Shown: positions 1-8,800 of the stretch, in pieces
How the letters are laid out: each line of letters begins with the position of its first letter
Numbering within the stretch: the stretch's first letter is position 1
DNA from: Granulicella mallensis
GTDB taxonomy: Bacteria; Acidobacteriota; Terriglobia; Terriglobales; Acidobacteriaceae
Length of the DNA stretch: 64,000 nt
Assembly: GCF_014203225.1 (NCBI RefSeq)
Contig: NZ_JACHIO010000015.1
Span: 62,001 to 126,000 of the forward strand
Direction of reading: 5' to 3'
Notes under the pieces: generated by a model
Databases searched by the model: none
Told to the model about the DNA's origin: nothing
Seen by the model: the letters and a program-made list of their open reading frames with translations, nothing else
Translations under genes and position numbers: made by a program

Positions 1-688
1 GCTCGATTTGAAAGTTTGAAAAGCTGCTGTTCGTTCCCTGGGTATAAATGCCGTACGAGCCATTATTGAAAATGTAGAAGTTATCGAAGAACAGCATGTA
101 GTTATAGGCGTTGATGTGGATGCCGTCCGCCGAGCAATTCGTAAACATCACCTCTTCCATATGTCCCCACTTCTGGACGTTGATAGAAGCCGCTCGCTTA
201 TTCGCAGTATTCCACTCCACCGGACCAGTTGGGGTTGTAGCGGTAGAGAAGCAGTTTCCAGATCCACCCTTTGCGGAGTTTCCGTCAAGCGTTAATCCGT
301 AAACACTGAAGTTGAAAGTTCCAGCCGGAACTGTAAGAACATCCGCGGAGGTGTGCGGTTTGAGCCGGAGGACAGAGGTTCCCCAGCCATCGCCTTTCAT
401 GTGCACAAACGATTGGAGGGCAAGCCCTGTCGTGATGTAGATGCCCGCCGGAAAATACAAGACGCAGCCGTTGGCTGGAGCCGTTTTGTTGGTGCAGGCT
501 GTCATCGCCGAGTTGATGGCCTTTGTGTCGTCGGTGATTCCATCTCCCGTAGCCCCATAGCTCATAACGCTGATCCCGGACGTCCCAGTGCCATTACTCG
601 CAATTGGCACCGCCTGGGAGTTCATAGAGAGTCCACATACGCTCATGCCCAGGGCTAAAAGGAGAGGAAGCGATCTTCTGGACTTCAT
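1..688 (-). CDS. Pectate-lyase-superfamily secreted protein (partial)
   Basis: The frame is open from an ATG at 688 (preceded by AAGGAG) to the left edge, so the C-terminus is missing; 229 residues are visible. An N-terminal signal peptide (KSRRSLPLLLALGMSVCG, then a cleavable region near residue 26) indicates export. Residues 39-58 carry the typical start of the pectate_lyase_3 / GH28-like beta-helix (SVMSYGATGDGITDDTKAIN), followed by beta-helix-like text with Asn-rich turns. Such proteins bind or cleave polysaccharides at the cell surface or outside the cell. The substrate cannot be told from this fragment. Confidence 0.8.
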   Translation of the reverse strand, partial: MKSRRSLPLLLALGMSVCGLSMNSQAVPIASNGTGTSGISVMSYGATGDGITDDTKAINSAMTACTNKTAPANGCVLYFPAGIYITTGLALQSFVHMKGDGWGTSVLRLKPHTSADVLTVPAGTFNFSVYGLTLDGNSAKGGSGNCFSTATTPTGPVEWNTANKRAASINVQKWGHMEEVMFTNCSADGIHINAYNYMLFFDNFYIFNNGSYGIYTQGTNSSFSNFQIE

Positions 689-927
689 TGAAAATTCTCC
701 TTATTGCGTTGGCATCCCTTCAGGACGATGGCCCGTGGCGGTCCCGTCCGGACGAGCTCGGGGGTGAGCGGGGTTCTACGACAGATACAGTTTTACTTTG
801 AATGCGGGCATGGGGTTGCCGCATTTATGTCACTTGTTTGTCGACAAAATGTCTCTGGTCGCGGCGATCGTATTTGCAAGTAATACCGCAAATGTCGTGG
901 CCTCAACTCAAAATGGTCGTGTTTTTA

Positions 928-1174
928 TCCCACCACAGAGACGTCATCCTGAGCGTAGCGTCCCGGTTTTTGGGGACGCGGAGTCGAAGGACCCCGAGGG
1001 TTGTAATTTTGCCTATACCCTTTGCACCTTTTCTACCTCAAGCGCTCGAGCTTGGACGTTCGTGCTGAAAAAGGTCCTGGCGTCATAGGCGAGATAGAGT
1101 CCCTCGGGGTCCTTCGACTGCGCACCTCGCAAAAGCGCGAGATGCTTCGCTCAGGATGACGCTTCTGTGGGGAG
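928..1174. repeat. Palindromic intergenic repeat, family C (copy 1)
   Basis: Two inverted arms, CCACAGAGACGTCATCCTGA on the left and its near complement ending in TCAGGATGACGCTTCTGTGG on the right, each followed inward by a GAAGGACCCC-type motif. This fills most of the gene-free stretch between the secreted protein and the AI-2E permease; no gene is supported there. Related copies lie at 15547-15722, 34655-34732 (half) and 62835-63003. Confidence 0.8.
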
Positions 1175-1201
1175 GAAGAAGCGTCATCGGGACGGTTGCA
1201 A

Positions 1202-2269
1202 TCAGGCTTTTGCCGCGATGGCTTCGGTGGCTTCCGCCTCGCGGGCGAGTTGCTCTCCGTCCGCCTTGACGAAGTATTCGTCCATCAACACGGCGATCAG
1301 GGCGGCGGTCGGCACGGAGACGAGTGCGCCGGGGATGCCTGCCAGAGCTGTGCCGGCCAGCAATGCGACCAGTACGGAGAGTCCCATCAGGTTCACGCTG
1401 GTCTTCATGATGCGTGGTGTCAGGAAGCCGTTTTCGAGCTGCACATAGATCCCATAGAAGATGAAGACCCCGAGCATCTTCGACCAGGAGTCGAGCGCGG
1501 CCACGCTGGCCACCAACAGAATGGTGATGACGCCGCCGGCGACGGGAATGATGTTGAAGAGTCCCATCAGGACGCCCAACAGAACGAAGTAGCGCACATG
1601 CAGTGCGCCGAAGACGCAGATGCTGGTAATGCCGAGGATCAGCATCAGAGCGCCCTGCCCCAGCAGCCACTTGCTCATGCGATGCTCGGCCGTGATCAGC
1701 GTTTTGGCCAGGCGCGTGCGCTCGGAGGCAGTGAAAAAAGAGAGGAAGTAATAGTAGGCGTATTCGCCCTCAAGCATGAAGTAGATGCAGAGGATGAAGG
1801 CGGTAACAATATCGAGGATGCGCTTCATCCAGAGTGGAAGCGAGGCGAGGAGATAGCTTGCGACCGAGGAGGCAAGATCCTCCGAACGCTGGGCCAGGGA
1901 ATCGACGCCCAGTTTATCGGCCATCGGCAGCTTGTGCAGCCGGGCGACGAGGTCGGGGATGCGCTTGGGCAGATCGGCGGCGAAGCGCTGGATGTCATGC
2001 ACCACGGGCGGCAGACCGACGATCAGAAACAACGTCAGGGCGAAGAGCACGGTCCCGAGCAATACGACGATCGCGATGGGGCGCGAGGGGCTCCAGCCGC
2101 GAATCCTGACCCGCATGATCTGCTGTACGACCGGCATCAGAACTACCGCAAAGAGCGCGCTCACGTAGACGAGTTCCAGCACGTTGAGCAGCTTCCACGC
2201 CAGACCGAGCGCGATCAAAACTGCGAAGAAGAAAAGGATGTTGCTGCGCGTTGCACGGGACTCGCGCAC
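1202..2269 (-). CDS. AI-2E family transporter (permease)
   Basis: The 355-residue protein has seven or eight hydrophobic segments, with the long soluble loop after the second or third helix (HDIQRFAADLPKRIPDLVARL) that is typical of the AI-2E/YdiK/PerM family (PF01594). Family members move small molecules or ions across the inner membrane; the substrate here is unknown. The annotated start is a GTG without an obvious Shine-Dalgarno. The frame stays open upstream, and AAGGAG at 2343-2348 sits 7 nt before an in-frame CTG at 2335-2333, so a 22-residue Pro-rich N-terminal extension is possible. It lies alone between two repeat elements. Confidence 0.85.
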   Translation of the reverse strand: MRESRATRSNILFFFAVLIALGLAWKLLNVLELVYVSALFAVVLMPVVQQIMRVRIRGWSPSRPIAIVVLLGTVLFALTLFLIVGLPPVVHDIQRFAADLPKRIPDLVARLHKLPMADKLGVDSLAQRSEDLASSVASYLLASLPLWMKRILDIVTAFILCIYFMLEGEYAYYYFLSFFTASERTRLAKTLITAEHRMSKWLLGQGALMLILGITSICVFGALHVRYFVLLGVLMGLFNIIPVAGGVITILLVASVAALDSWSKMLGVFIFYGIYVQLENGFLTPRIMKTSVNLMGLSVLVALLAGTALAGIPGALVSVPTAALIAVLMDEYFVKADGEQLAREAEATEAIAAKA

Positions 2270-2432
2270 CTGCTTCGGCGTGAGCTGCTGCTCTTCCGGA
2301 GGCAGCGGTTGTGCGGCGGGTGGCGGTGAGATCAGCGCGAAGCTCCTTTTGTTTGCTGTGAGTTAGATGCGGGGATCAGTCTGCCAGGTGTATGAGGCTA
2401 TAGCCTATCGTACGGTGGCAGATTGCCTTTGT

Positions 2433-2601
2433 TTTTCTGGTTGTCATTCCGAGCGTAGCGAGCGAACCTGCTGTCTCCCGTTCTTCGTTCGTACTGCCCA
2501 GAAAATATGGGCAAAACCAAGATTGCATAGTTTGAACGGGCACGAGTTAAGAACGGGAGGAAGCAGGTTCGCTCGCTCCGCTCGGAATGACAACCAGAAA
2601 A
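2433..2601. repeat. Palindromic intergenic repeat, family D (copy 1)
   Basis: Inverted arms TTTTCTGGTTGTCATTCCGA and its complement, continued inward by GCGAACCTGCT/AGCAGGTTCGC, enclose about 80 bp. The element occupies the gene-free gap between the aroK 3' end and the AI-2E gene start. A second full copy is at 51275-51433 and a half copy at 53893. Confidence 0.8.
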
Positions 2602-2611
2602 GCAAAAGCCA

Positions 2612-3229
2612 TTAGCTTTGCGAAAACGCTCTCAACACAGCCTCAACGGTCGCTTCGGGCGATAACGCAGTCGTATCGAGCGTGGAGTCCGCAATGCGCT
2701 CATAGTGCTTCAGCCGCGCCGCAAAGCGGGCCTCGGCTTTCTGGCGGTCGGCCAGCACGGGACGTTCCGTAGCGCCTGGCGTCGCTGCCTGCACCTGGCA
2801 ACGGTCGTAGAGGGTCGCAAAGGGCGCGGTCAGAAAGACCACCGCTGTCGCTGGAGTCTGCTCCAGCAGCAGCCGGTTGCCGAGCTCTTCGGGGGCGCCC
2901 CCGCCCAGAGCGATCACAATGCGCGAGCGGCCCAGCACGGAGGCCAGTGCTGCCGTCTCCTGCCGGCGAAAGTGTGCCTCACCCAATTGGGCAAAGATCT
3001 GCGGCACGGTCAGGCCGCAGCGCCGCTCGATCTCCGTGTCCAGGTCGAGGAAGGTCCAACCGAGCCGGTCGGCCAGCAGCGCGCCGACGGTGGATTTGCC
3101 CGAGCCCATGAAGCCGGTGAAGACGATACGGTCATAGCCGGCCGGGGCGGGGTGGTGTGCCGCAGAGGGCACGGATCGGGCTGGAGTGGGTTCGGGCACT
3201 GCTTCAAGCGTAGCGGCTGTTGCGGTCAT
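2612..3229 (-). CDS. aroK: Shikimate kinase
   Basis: The enzyme phosphorylates shikimate with ATP in the chorismate pathway that feeds Phe, Tyr and Trp. The 205-residue product shows a P-loop GFMGSGKS (39-46), the shikimate-binding DLDTEIE (62-68), FRRQE (87-91), the GGG loop (109-111) and a lid region with RPVLADR. About 30 extra Ala/Pro-rich residues precede the kinase core. The ATG at 3229 follows GGAG by 7 nt; the longer upstream open frame is leader RNA, not coding. The gene is preceded on the same strand by a leader peptide and an intrinsic terminator (3271-3420), which argues for attenuation by aromatic amino acids. Confidence 0.93.
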   Translation of the reverse strand: MTATAATLEAVPEPTPARSVPSAAHHPAPAGYDRIVFTGFMGSGKSTVGALLADRLGWTFLDLDTEIERRCGLTVPQIFAQLGEAHFRRQETAALASVLGRSRIVIALGGGAPEELGNRLLLEQTPATAVVFLTAPFATLYDRCQVQAATPGATERPVLADRQKAEARFAARLKHYERIADSTLDTTALSPEATVEAVLRAFSQS

Positions 3230-3270
3230 TGTCGTCTCCGTATCTTGTTTTTGGGGAACCGGGTTTGGGC

Positions 3271-3303
3271 AAAAGAAAAACCGCAACCTGTTAGGGTTGC
3301 GGC
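3271..3303 (-). terminator. Intrinsic terminator in the aroK leader (attenuator stem 3:4)
   Basis: Read on the minus strand, CCGCAACC (3302-3295), a six-base loop and GGTTGCGG (3288-3281) form a perfect 8-bp stem. The run TTTTTCTTTT follows directly. It lies 41 nt before the aroK ATG, inside its transcript leader, so it must act as a conditional terminator if aroK is expressed from an upstream promoter. Confidence 0.85.
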
Positions 3304-3336
3304 TCGGTGGATTTCGTTCCGTTTCTCTGGGTTCGC

Positions 3337-3420
3337 TCAGAGAAGCACGCACGTCCGCCGGGCCGCTGGTTGCCACCAGTAGCAATAGGTAAATCGGGCG
3401 GAGGTGCAGTGCATCGTCAT
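3337..3420 (-). CDS. Candidate aroK leader peptide rich in aromatic residues
   Basis: A 27-codon open frame starts at ATG 3420 (a second in-frame ATG is at 3414) and stops with TGA at 3337. Residues 10-16 read F-T-Y-C-Y-W-W: five aromatic residues in seven codons, including tandem Trp codons at 3378-3373. No Shine-Dalgarno is visible. A weak promoter (TTGCAA at 3456-3451, 17 nt, TACCTT at 3433-3428) would place the transcript start close to the ATG, so leaderless translation is possible. The peptide would act as a sensor of charged tRNA rather than as a product. Confidence 0.6.
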   Translation of the reverse strand: MTMHCTSARFTYCYWWQPAARRTCVLL

Positions 3421-3453
3421 CGAGAACAAGGTACAGCGTGGGGTTGGATTTTG

Positions 3454-3481
3454 CAAGTGCGGCCTTTTGCTGCCGCACCTG
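3454..3481 (-). terminator. Hairpin after the ECF sigma/anti-sigma pair
   Basis: CAGGTGCGGC and GCCGCACTTG (minus strand, 3481-3454) form a 10-bp stem with one G-T pair, starting 8 nt after the anti-sigma-like stop codon. There is no clear U-run, so it may only protect or weakly terminate the message. Confidence 0.45.
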
Positions 3482-3488
3482 CAAGGAT

Positions 3489-3803
3489 TTATTCGGTCGC
3501 TAAGTGTTCAGTGCCGTTGATTCCGTCTTCGTCGCCGACGATGCCGTTTTTCAGCTTGTCCGCGATGTTCGACCAGACGGAGTCGCTCGGTTCGTGGGTC
3601 GGTTCGAAGAGACTGCGTGCATGTTCGGCAATCGTTTCCAGGTCGCTCACCAGGGCGGCGCAATCGGGGTTGGCTGCGAGGAACTTTGTAAAGCGTGGGT
3701 CTTCGCTGACTTTGCCGCCCCCGGTGGCGAAGAGGTCGGGAAGATACTCCTCGAACTCCGCTACGGTCATGGTGTCGAAGTTGACGTTCGTGAGGTCGCT
3801 CAC
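3489..3803 (-). CDS. Zinc-less anti-sigma-factor-like protein
   Basis: The 104-residue soluble protein begins four bases inside the end of the sigma factor gene (ATGA overlap), so the two are translationally coupled. The layout FEEYLPDLF, then [19 protein letters not shown], then [14 protein letters not shown] resembles the ZAS-type anti-sigma scaffold of acidobacterial proteins (C-aa-L-v-x-D-L-x-x-I-a-x-x-A). The zinc-binding H-x3-C-x2-C set is missing and only one Cys is present. There is no membrane segment. A role in restraining the adjacent sigma factor is inferred from coupling and scaffold only. Confidence 0.6.
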   Translation of the reverse strand: MSDLTNVNFDTMTVAEFEEYLPDLFATGGGKVSEDPRFTKFLAANPDCAALVSDLETIAEHARSLFEPTHEPSDSVWSNIADKLKNGIVGDEDGINGTEHLATE

Positions 3804-4462
3804 AGTGCTACCTCCTTCAGGCCTTCAACAGGCGGAAGCCGATCGGGCTGGCGAAGAAGTTCGCGCAGCTTCAGCCTCGCCTTATGGAGCTGAGACTTGC
3901 TGTTGCCGGTCGAGCACTCCAGCATGGTTGCGATCTCGTTATGCTCGAAGCCTTCGACATCGTGCAGAACAAAGACCATACGATAGCCGGGAGGCAGGGA
4001 AGCGACAGCGCGCTCCAGCGTCACCCGGTCCACGGAACCCGCCAGCTGCGGGTCGCGAGAGCCGAAGTCGCGCTTGGGAGCGTCCTCCTCGGAAGGATTG
4101 ATCGTTTCTTCTAGCGAGACCAGTTGCAGTCCCTTTTTACGCAGGTGCATCAGTACCAGGTTCACCGTCAAGCGATGGAGCCATGTTGAGAAGGCGCTCT
4201 CTCCACGAAAGCTGCCCAGTTTGCGGAATAGGTGCAGAAACGCCTCCTGCGTCATATCCTCGGCCTCTGAGACATTGCCGAGCATGCGCAGGCAAAGGGT
4301 GTAGACACGGCGCTTATGAAGTGCGTAAAGCTTGGAAAACGCATCAGGGTCGCCATTTTTTGCGCGCTCGATGGCGTCAGCCTCGCCGGCGATAGGTGGG
4401 TTTCGTTTGAACAAACCCGGATTCGGTTTTGGCTGCATCGTCGAAAAGCCTTGAGTTCCCAT
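3800..4462 (-). CDS. ECF-subfamily RNA polymerase sigma factor
   Basis: The 220-residue protein has region 2 ([20 protein letters not shown], then [16 protein letters not shown] and [12 protein letters not shown]) and region 4 ([29 protein letters not shown], then the [16 protein letters not shown] recognition helix). A linker of about 35 residues holds an acidic [11 protein letters not shown] stretch. It directs RNA polymerase to a small regulon. A downstream start at 4438 (MQPKPN) is also possible. The four-base overlap with the anti-sigma-like gene points to a regulatory pair. Confidence 0.9.
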   Translation of the reverse strand: MGTQGFSTMQPKPNPGLFKRNPPIAGEADAIERAKNGDPDAFSKLYALHKRRVYTLCLRMLGNVSEAEDMTQEAFLHLFRKLGSFRGESAFSTWLHRLTVNLVLMHLRKKGLQLVSLEETINPSEEDAPKRDFGSRDPQLAGSVDRVTLERAVASLPPGYRMVFVLHDVEGFEHNEIATMLECSTGNSKSQLHKARLKLRELLRQPDRLPPVEGLKEVAL

Positions 4463-4622
4463 AAGTAAGTGTCCGGTCCTTGCACTCGATCTACGCCGGA
4501 ACGCTTGCTTCCAGCCTATAGCAAGCGGCGGTAAGTTCCGAGTGTTCTGCCAATTGGACTACATCATAGGGGGGTGGGTTGTATCTCCAGACTCGATACC
4601 GGGCACGGCCCATAGCAGGAAG

Positions 4623-5678
4623 CTACACCCCGATAAAACGCGCATACAGAGAGCGTGCCAGCCCGACATCGGTGGTGCCCTGCACCAGGGCGCGGCCGTC
4701 CGGGAAGACGGTAATCGAATGCGGCGGTCGTTCGAAACGCAGCAGCATGCCGTTGGAGCGCACCTTGCCAAGGGGCGAAAGGCGGTCGCGCAGCGCAAGC
4801 AGGTCCACGGGACGGTGGTGCTCGTGAATCTGCACGGAGTTTCGTCCGCAGAGGGTGATGTGAGGACGACCTTCGCCCGCGAGATAGCGGAAGCTGCGCG
4901 CCTCGCAGACCTCACAGCCCTTGCGCGGATGCGCGGTGGCGATCTCCGAACGTTCTCCGGTCCAGAGATCGAAGGAGAGCAGGGACCTGCGCATAAGCTC
5001 CGGTTGGCCGGTAAGGAACTTCAACGCCTCGGTGGTCTGGAGCGAGGCGGCGAGGTTGACCGCCGTGGAGAGAATTCCGGCGGTATCGCAGGTCTCGACG
5101 TTGCCGGAGGGGGCTGCGGGAAAGATGCAGGCGAGGCAGGCTGTCTCCTGAGGCAGGATATTCATCGTGGCGGCGTAGGAGCCTACCGCAGCTGCGTAGA
5201 TCCAGGGCTTGCCCTCGCTGACGCAGAAGTCGTTCAGTAGATATCGGGTTTCGAAGTTGTCCGTGCAGTCGAGGACGATATTCGCACCTTCGAGCAGGGC
5301 TGCAATGTTGGCGGGAACGAGATCGGCCACCTGAGCGTCAACCTCAATGCCGGAGTTGATGCGGGCGAGATGCTGTCTGGCAGCCTCGGCTTTGGGCAGG
5401 GCAGCGCGGGCGTCGTCTTCGTCGAACAATACCTGACGTTGCAGGTTGGAGGGCTCGACGAAGTCGCGATCGATCAGGGTGAGGCGGCCGACACCGGCGC
5501 GGGCGAGCAGACCGGCCGTGGCTGCGCCCGTGGCACCTACGCCGATGACTGCGGCGTGACCTTGCTGTAGTTTCTTCTGGCCTTCCGCGCCAATGCCGCG
5601 AAAGAGCACCTGCCGCGAGTAGCGTTCGGCATCTTCAATCGGCGGGCCGGTTGGCGTAGCATCGACTTCGCTTGCCAT
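4623..5678 (-). CDS. ThiF/MoeB/HesA-family adenylyltransferase (E1-like)
   Basis: Such enzymes adenylate the C-terminal Gly of a ubiquitin-like sulfur carrier (ThiS or MoaD type) for thiamin, molybdopterin or thiolation chemistry. The 351-residue protein has the ATP loop GVGATG (46-51), D70, NLQRQ (78-82), K96, DCTDNF (137-142), a structural zinc site CLAC (181-184) with CEVC (255-258), and the catalytic-type Cys in ETCDTAG (C197). About 80 residues follow the E1 core with no rhodanese Cys motif. I chose ATG 5678 because AAGGA sits 8 nt upstream; the frame is open to an ATG at 5828. No carrier protein gene is adjacent, so the pathway is unresolved. Confidence 0.85.
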   Translation of the reverse strand: MASEVDATPTGPPIEDAERYSRQVLFRGIGAEGQKKLQQGHAAVIGVGATGAATAGLLARAGVGRLTLIDRDFVEPSNLQRQVLFDEDDARAALPKAEAARQHLARINSGIEVDAQVADLVPANIAALLEGANIVLDCTDNFETRYLLNDFCVSEGKPWIYAAAVGSYAATMNILPQETACLACIFPAAPSGNVETCDTAGILSTAVNLAASLQTTEALKFLTGQPELMRRSLLSFDLWTGERSEIATAHPRKGCEVCEARSFRYLAGEGRPHITLCGRNSVQIHEHHRPVDLLALRDRLSPLGKVRSNGMLLRFERPPHSITVFPDGRALVQGTTDVGLARSLYARFIGV

Positions 5679-5875
5679 AACTTCCATCCTTCGCAGTATA
5701 CGAGGGGGGAGGTTGAGGTCGTGGAGGCGAGCGAACTCTTGCGCCGCTTTTGGCATCTGTAAAATGAAGCCCAGACGTATCGCGATTGCTTCCTTGTAGT
5801 ACATCTCCGGACGAGTCTGGCTCAGCATGGCGCCTTACTTCGTGGTGGTTACAGTAGAGTATTTTTTTCGAGGGG

Positions 5876-8800
5876 ATGCCGGCATTGGCGGGTTCAGAGG
5901 TTGGTGTCGTGAGCAAGGATGTCCGGCTCACCCCGCGCGGGGCGGCTTGCAGGAGAGCCTTGCGAAACGCTTGTCTTGCGGCTGTCACGGGCTTTTCCCT
6001 GCTGACCGGCGCGGGCGCGCAGACCGCAACGGCAATTCCCGACGCTCCAACTCCCCAGGCTGTATCTCCGGCCGTACCCCAGGCTACTGCCCAGGCCACC
6101 GCCAATCCGCAGGCCAGTGCGAGTGTGACCAATACCCTTCCGGCACTGGCTACCAGCATCTGGGAGAAGCGTGGTGTCAACGTGGAAGCCATTCGCTTCG
6201 ATGGTGTGACCTTCGGTGAGAAGGATGCCATCCTCGCGGAATTGACCCAGAAGGCCGGACAGCCCCTCGATCCGGAGAAGGTCCAGAATGATCTGCGCCG
6301 TCTGTTTGCGAGCGGCCGCTATCGTGACATCGGCGTCAACGGATTGACGAACGGCAATAGCCTGACGCTCATCTATGTCGGAACGGCCCGTTACTACGTC
6401 GGGCGAGTTGAGATTCACGGCGTCAATCAGGAGCGGCTGACTTCGCTGCTGGAGTTCGCGACCAAACTCGACCCCGGTTCGCCCTATACCGAGGCGCAGA
6501 TCCCCGCCGCCGTTGAAGGCGTGAAACAGACGCTGGCCCAAAACGGCTTCTACCAGCCCACCGTGAAGGTCGCTACGACGACGGATGATGCCGGCCACCA
6601 GGTCAATGCGACCTTTACGATTGAGACCGGACCGCAGGCGCGGGTGGGCGATGTTGCCGTCGGAGGCAAGGAGCCGGGGATCACGACCGATGAGTTCCGC
6701 CAGAAGGGGCATCTCAACTGCTCATGGATCGCTGCGAAGTTCAACAAGAGTTGCCGCCCCAAGGTTGGCCGCGAGACGACCAGTACGGCACTCTCGGATG
6801 TGCGGAAGTACTACCAGAAGCAGAACCGCCTCGAGGCCACGGTCAGTCTGCAGGGCCAGACCTATGTTTCGCCGACCAAGCGGCTGAACTACGACTTCGC
6901 GGCGGAGCAGGGCCCGTTGGTCAAGGTGATCGTGAACGGCGTCAAGCTGTCGAGGTCGCGCACGCATCTGCTGGTTCCGGTCTTCGAGGAAGGCGCGGTC
7001 GATAACGACCTGCTCAATGAAGGCTCATTCAACATTCGCGACTACCTCCAGCAGCAAGGCTACTTCGATGCGCAGACGAAGGTGCAGCTCCTTGGTGCGG
7101 GAACAAGCAATGTGACCGTGCAGTACGACGTGACACCGGGACAGCGCCATAGGGTAACGGGCGTTACTCTGAAGGGAAATAAATACTTCGAGACGGATGT
7201 GATTGAGGAACGCCTGCGGGTAAAGAAGGCCGATGCGTATGTGCGCAATGGAACCTATAGCTCGCAGTTGGTTACCGCCGATACGAACTCGATTCTTGCG
7301 CTGTATCGTGCCAACGGATTCAGCGCGGCCAAGGTAACTGCCGACGTCAAGGACATTGAGAAAGGGCCCGACTCGAAGATTGCGCAGATTCGCGTGACCT
7401 TCAATATCGTCGAAGGCCCACAGCAGAAGTTTGGCGCGATCAAGTTTTCCGGAGTGGACGCAGGGCGCCAGAAAGATGTGCAGTCGCTGCTGAACGCGCA
7501 GACGGGGCAGCCCTTCTCGCTGATCACTCTATCGGGCGATCGCGATGCGGTGCTGCACTACTACATCGCACATGGCTTCGACCACGCGAAGATCGAGATC
7601 GCACAGGGAGTCGAAGAGGCCGACAAGACCAGGACCAACGTTACCTTGAACGTGACGGAAGGTCAGCAGGTCTTCATCGACCAGGTGCTGCTCTCAGGCA
7701 TCGTGCATACGAAGCCGTCCGTGGTGCAGAAACAACTCACTGTCCATGCAGGCGGTTCTCTCGATCAGGCGGCGTTGCTCGAGACGCAGCGCAAGCTCTA
7801 CAACCTTGCTCTGTTCAATGAAGTCAACGCCCAGGTGCAGAACCCCACGGGCAATGCGCCGATGAAGAACGTCCTGGTGCAGTTGACCGAGGCCAAGCGA
7901 TGGGATGTGACCTACGGCTTCGGCTTTGAGGCACAGACCGGAACTCCCGGTGTGGTTCCCGGTGGAATCGCCCCTGGAACCATTACCGGTACGAGCGGCA
8001 GTGCCGGCACTGCCGCGCAGAATGGTAAGGCCGGTGTCAGCCCTCGCGGCACGCTGGATATCTCGCGTATCAATCTGCGCGGTACAACGCAATCGCTCAC
8101 GCTGCATACAACGTACGGCCTGCTGGAAAAAGTAGCGACGTTGAGCTTGAACACTCCGCAGTTGCTGGGCAAGCCTAACTACACCGCGACGCTCTCCGGC
8201 GGCTACTCCAACGTGCAGGACATCACCACCTTTGCTTCGTCCACGCTGCAGGGCGATGTGCGGTTGACGCAGAAGTTCCGCAAGGCCGATACGTTCATCT
8301 ACGACTTCCAATATCGCCGGGTATCGGTCGATGCGGCGAGTCTCGAAGTCACGCCCAACCTCATCCCTCAACTGTCGGAGCCGGTGCGTGTCGGTGGACC
8401 GGCGATTACGTACTTCCATGACACGCGCGATCCCAGCCCCCTGGATGCGGGCAAGGGCACGTATTTCTCGATCCAGGAATTTATTGCTTCGTCGAAGTTC
8501 GGCTCGGATACCGACTTCAATAAGGTCGATGCCTCGCAGTCCACGTATTACACCTTCGGCAAGAGGAAGTATGTGCTGGCGCGCAACACGCGTATCGGCT
8601 TCGAGAATTCCTTTGGTCTGAACCCGAACGCGGCTGGCGTGGGCAGCGGCCAGATTGGTGTCAGCAATCTGGCCTGCGCGGGCATCCTGCTGCAGACGAA
8701 CGCAACCTGTAACGCCGTTCCACTGCCGGAGCGCCTGTATGCCGGTGGTGCCACGTCGCATCGCGGCTTTGGAATCAATGCCGCCGGTCCGCGCGATCTT

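Larger units (their letters stand above)
3271..3420 (-). promoter_or_regulatory. Candidate aromatic amino acid attenuator of aroK
   Basis: Three competing pairings can be read on the minus strand. Region 1 GCACCTCCGCC (3407-3397) pairs with region 2 GGCGGACGTGC (3359-3349): ten pairs, one C-C mismatch. Region 2 in the register GCGGCCCGGCGG (3366-3355) pairs with region 3 CCACCGAGCCGC (3310-3299): ten of twelve. Region 3, CCGCAACC, pairs with region 4 to make the terminator. The 2:3 pairing uses bases of the terminator's left arm, so the two exclude each other. The aromatic codons of the leader peptide lie in the loop between regions 1 and 2. This is the architecture of trp/phe-type attenuators; the function here is inferred. 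Confidence 0.7.

Noticed and set aside
798-1088. Two short plus-strand frames in the first gene-free region
   Set aside because: They run through a palindromic repeat and show no protein-like composition.
928-1174. CRISPR array from repeated short motifs
   Set aside because: The motifs are inverted arms of palindromes, not regularly spaced direct repeats, and no cas gene is in the window.
1196-2329. A 377-codon plus-strand frame opposite the AI-2E permease
   Set aside because: Gln/Asp/His-rich text with no domain; it mirrors a clear membrane protein on the minus strand.
4530-4570. A tRNA-like D-arm (GTAGTCCAATTGGCAGAAC on the minus strand)
   Set aside because: No anticodon stem, no T-arm with GGTTCGA-type loop and no acceptor stem can be formed around it.
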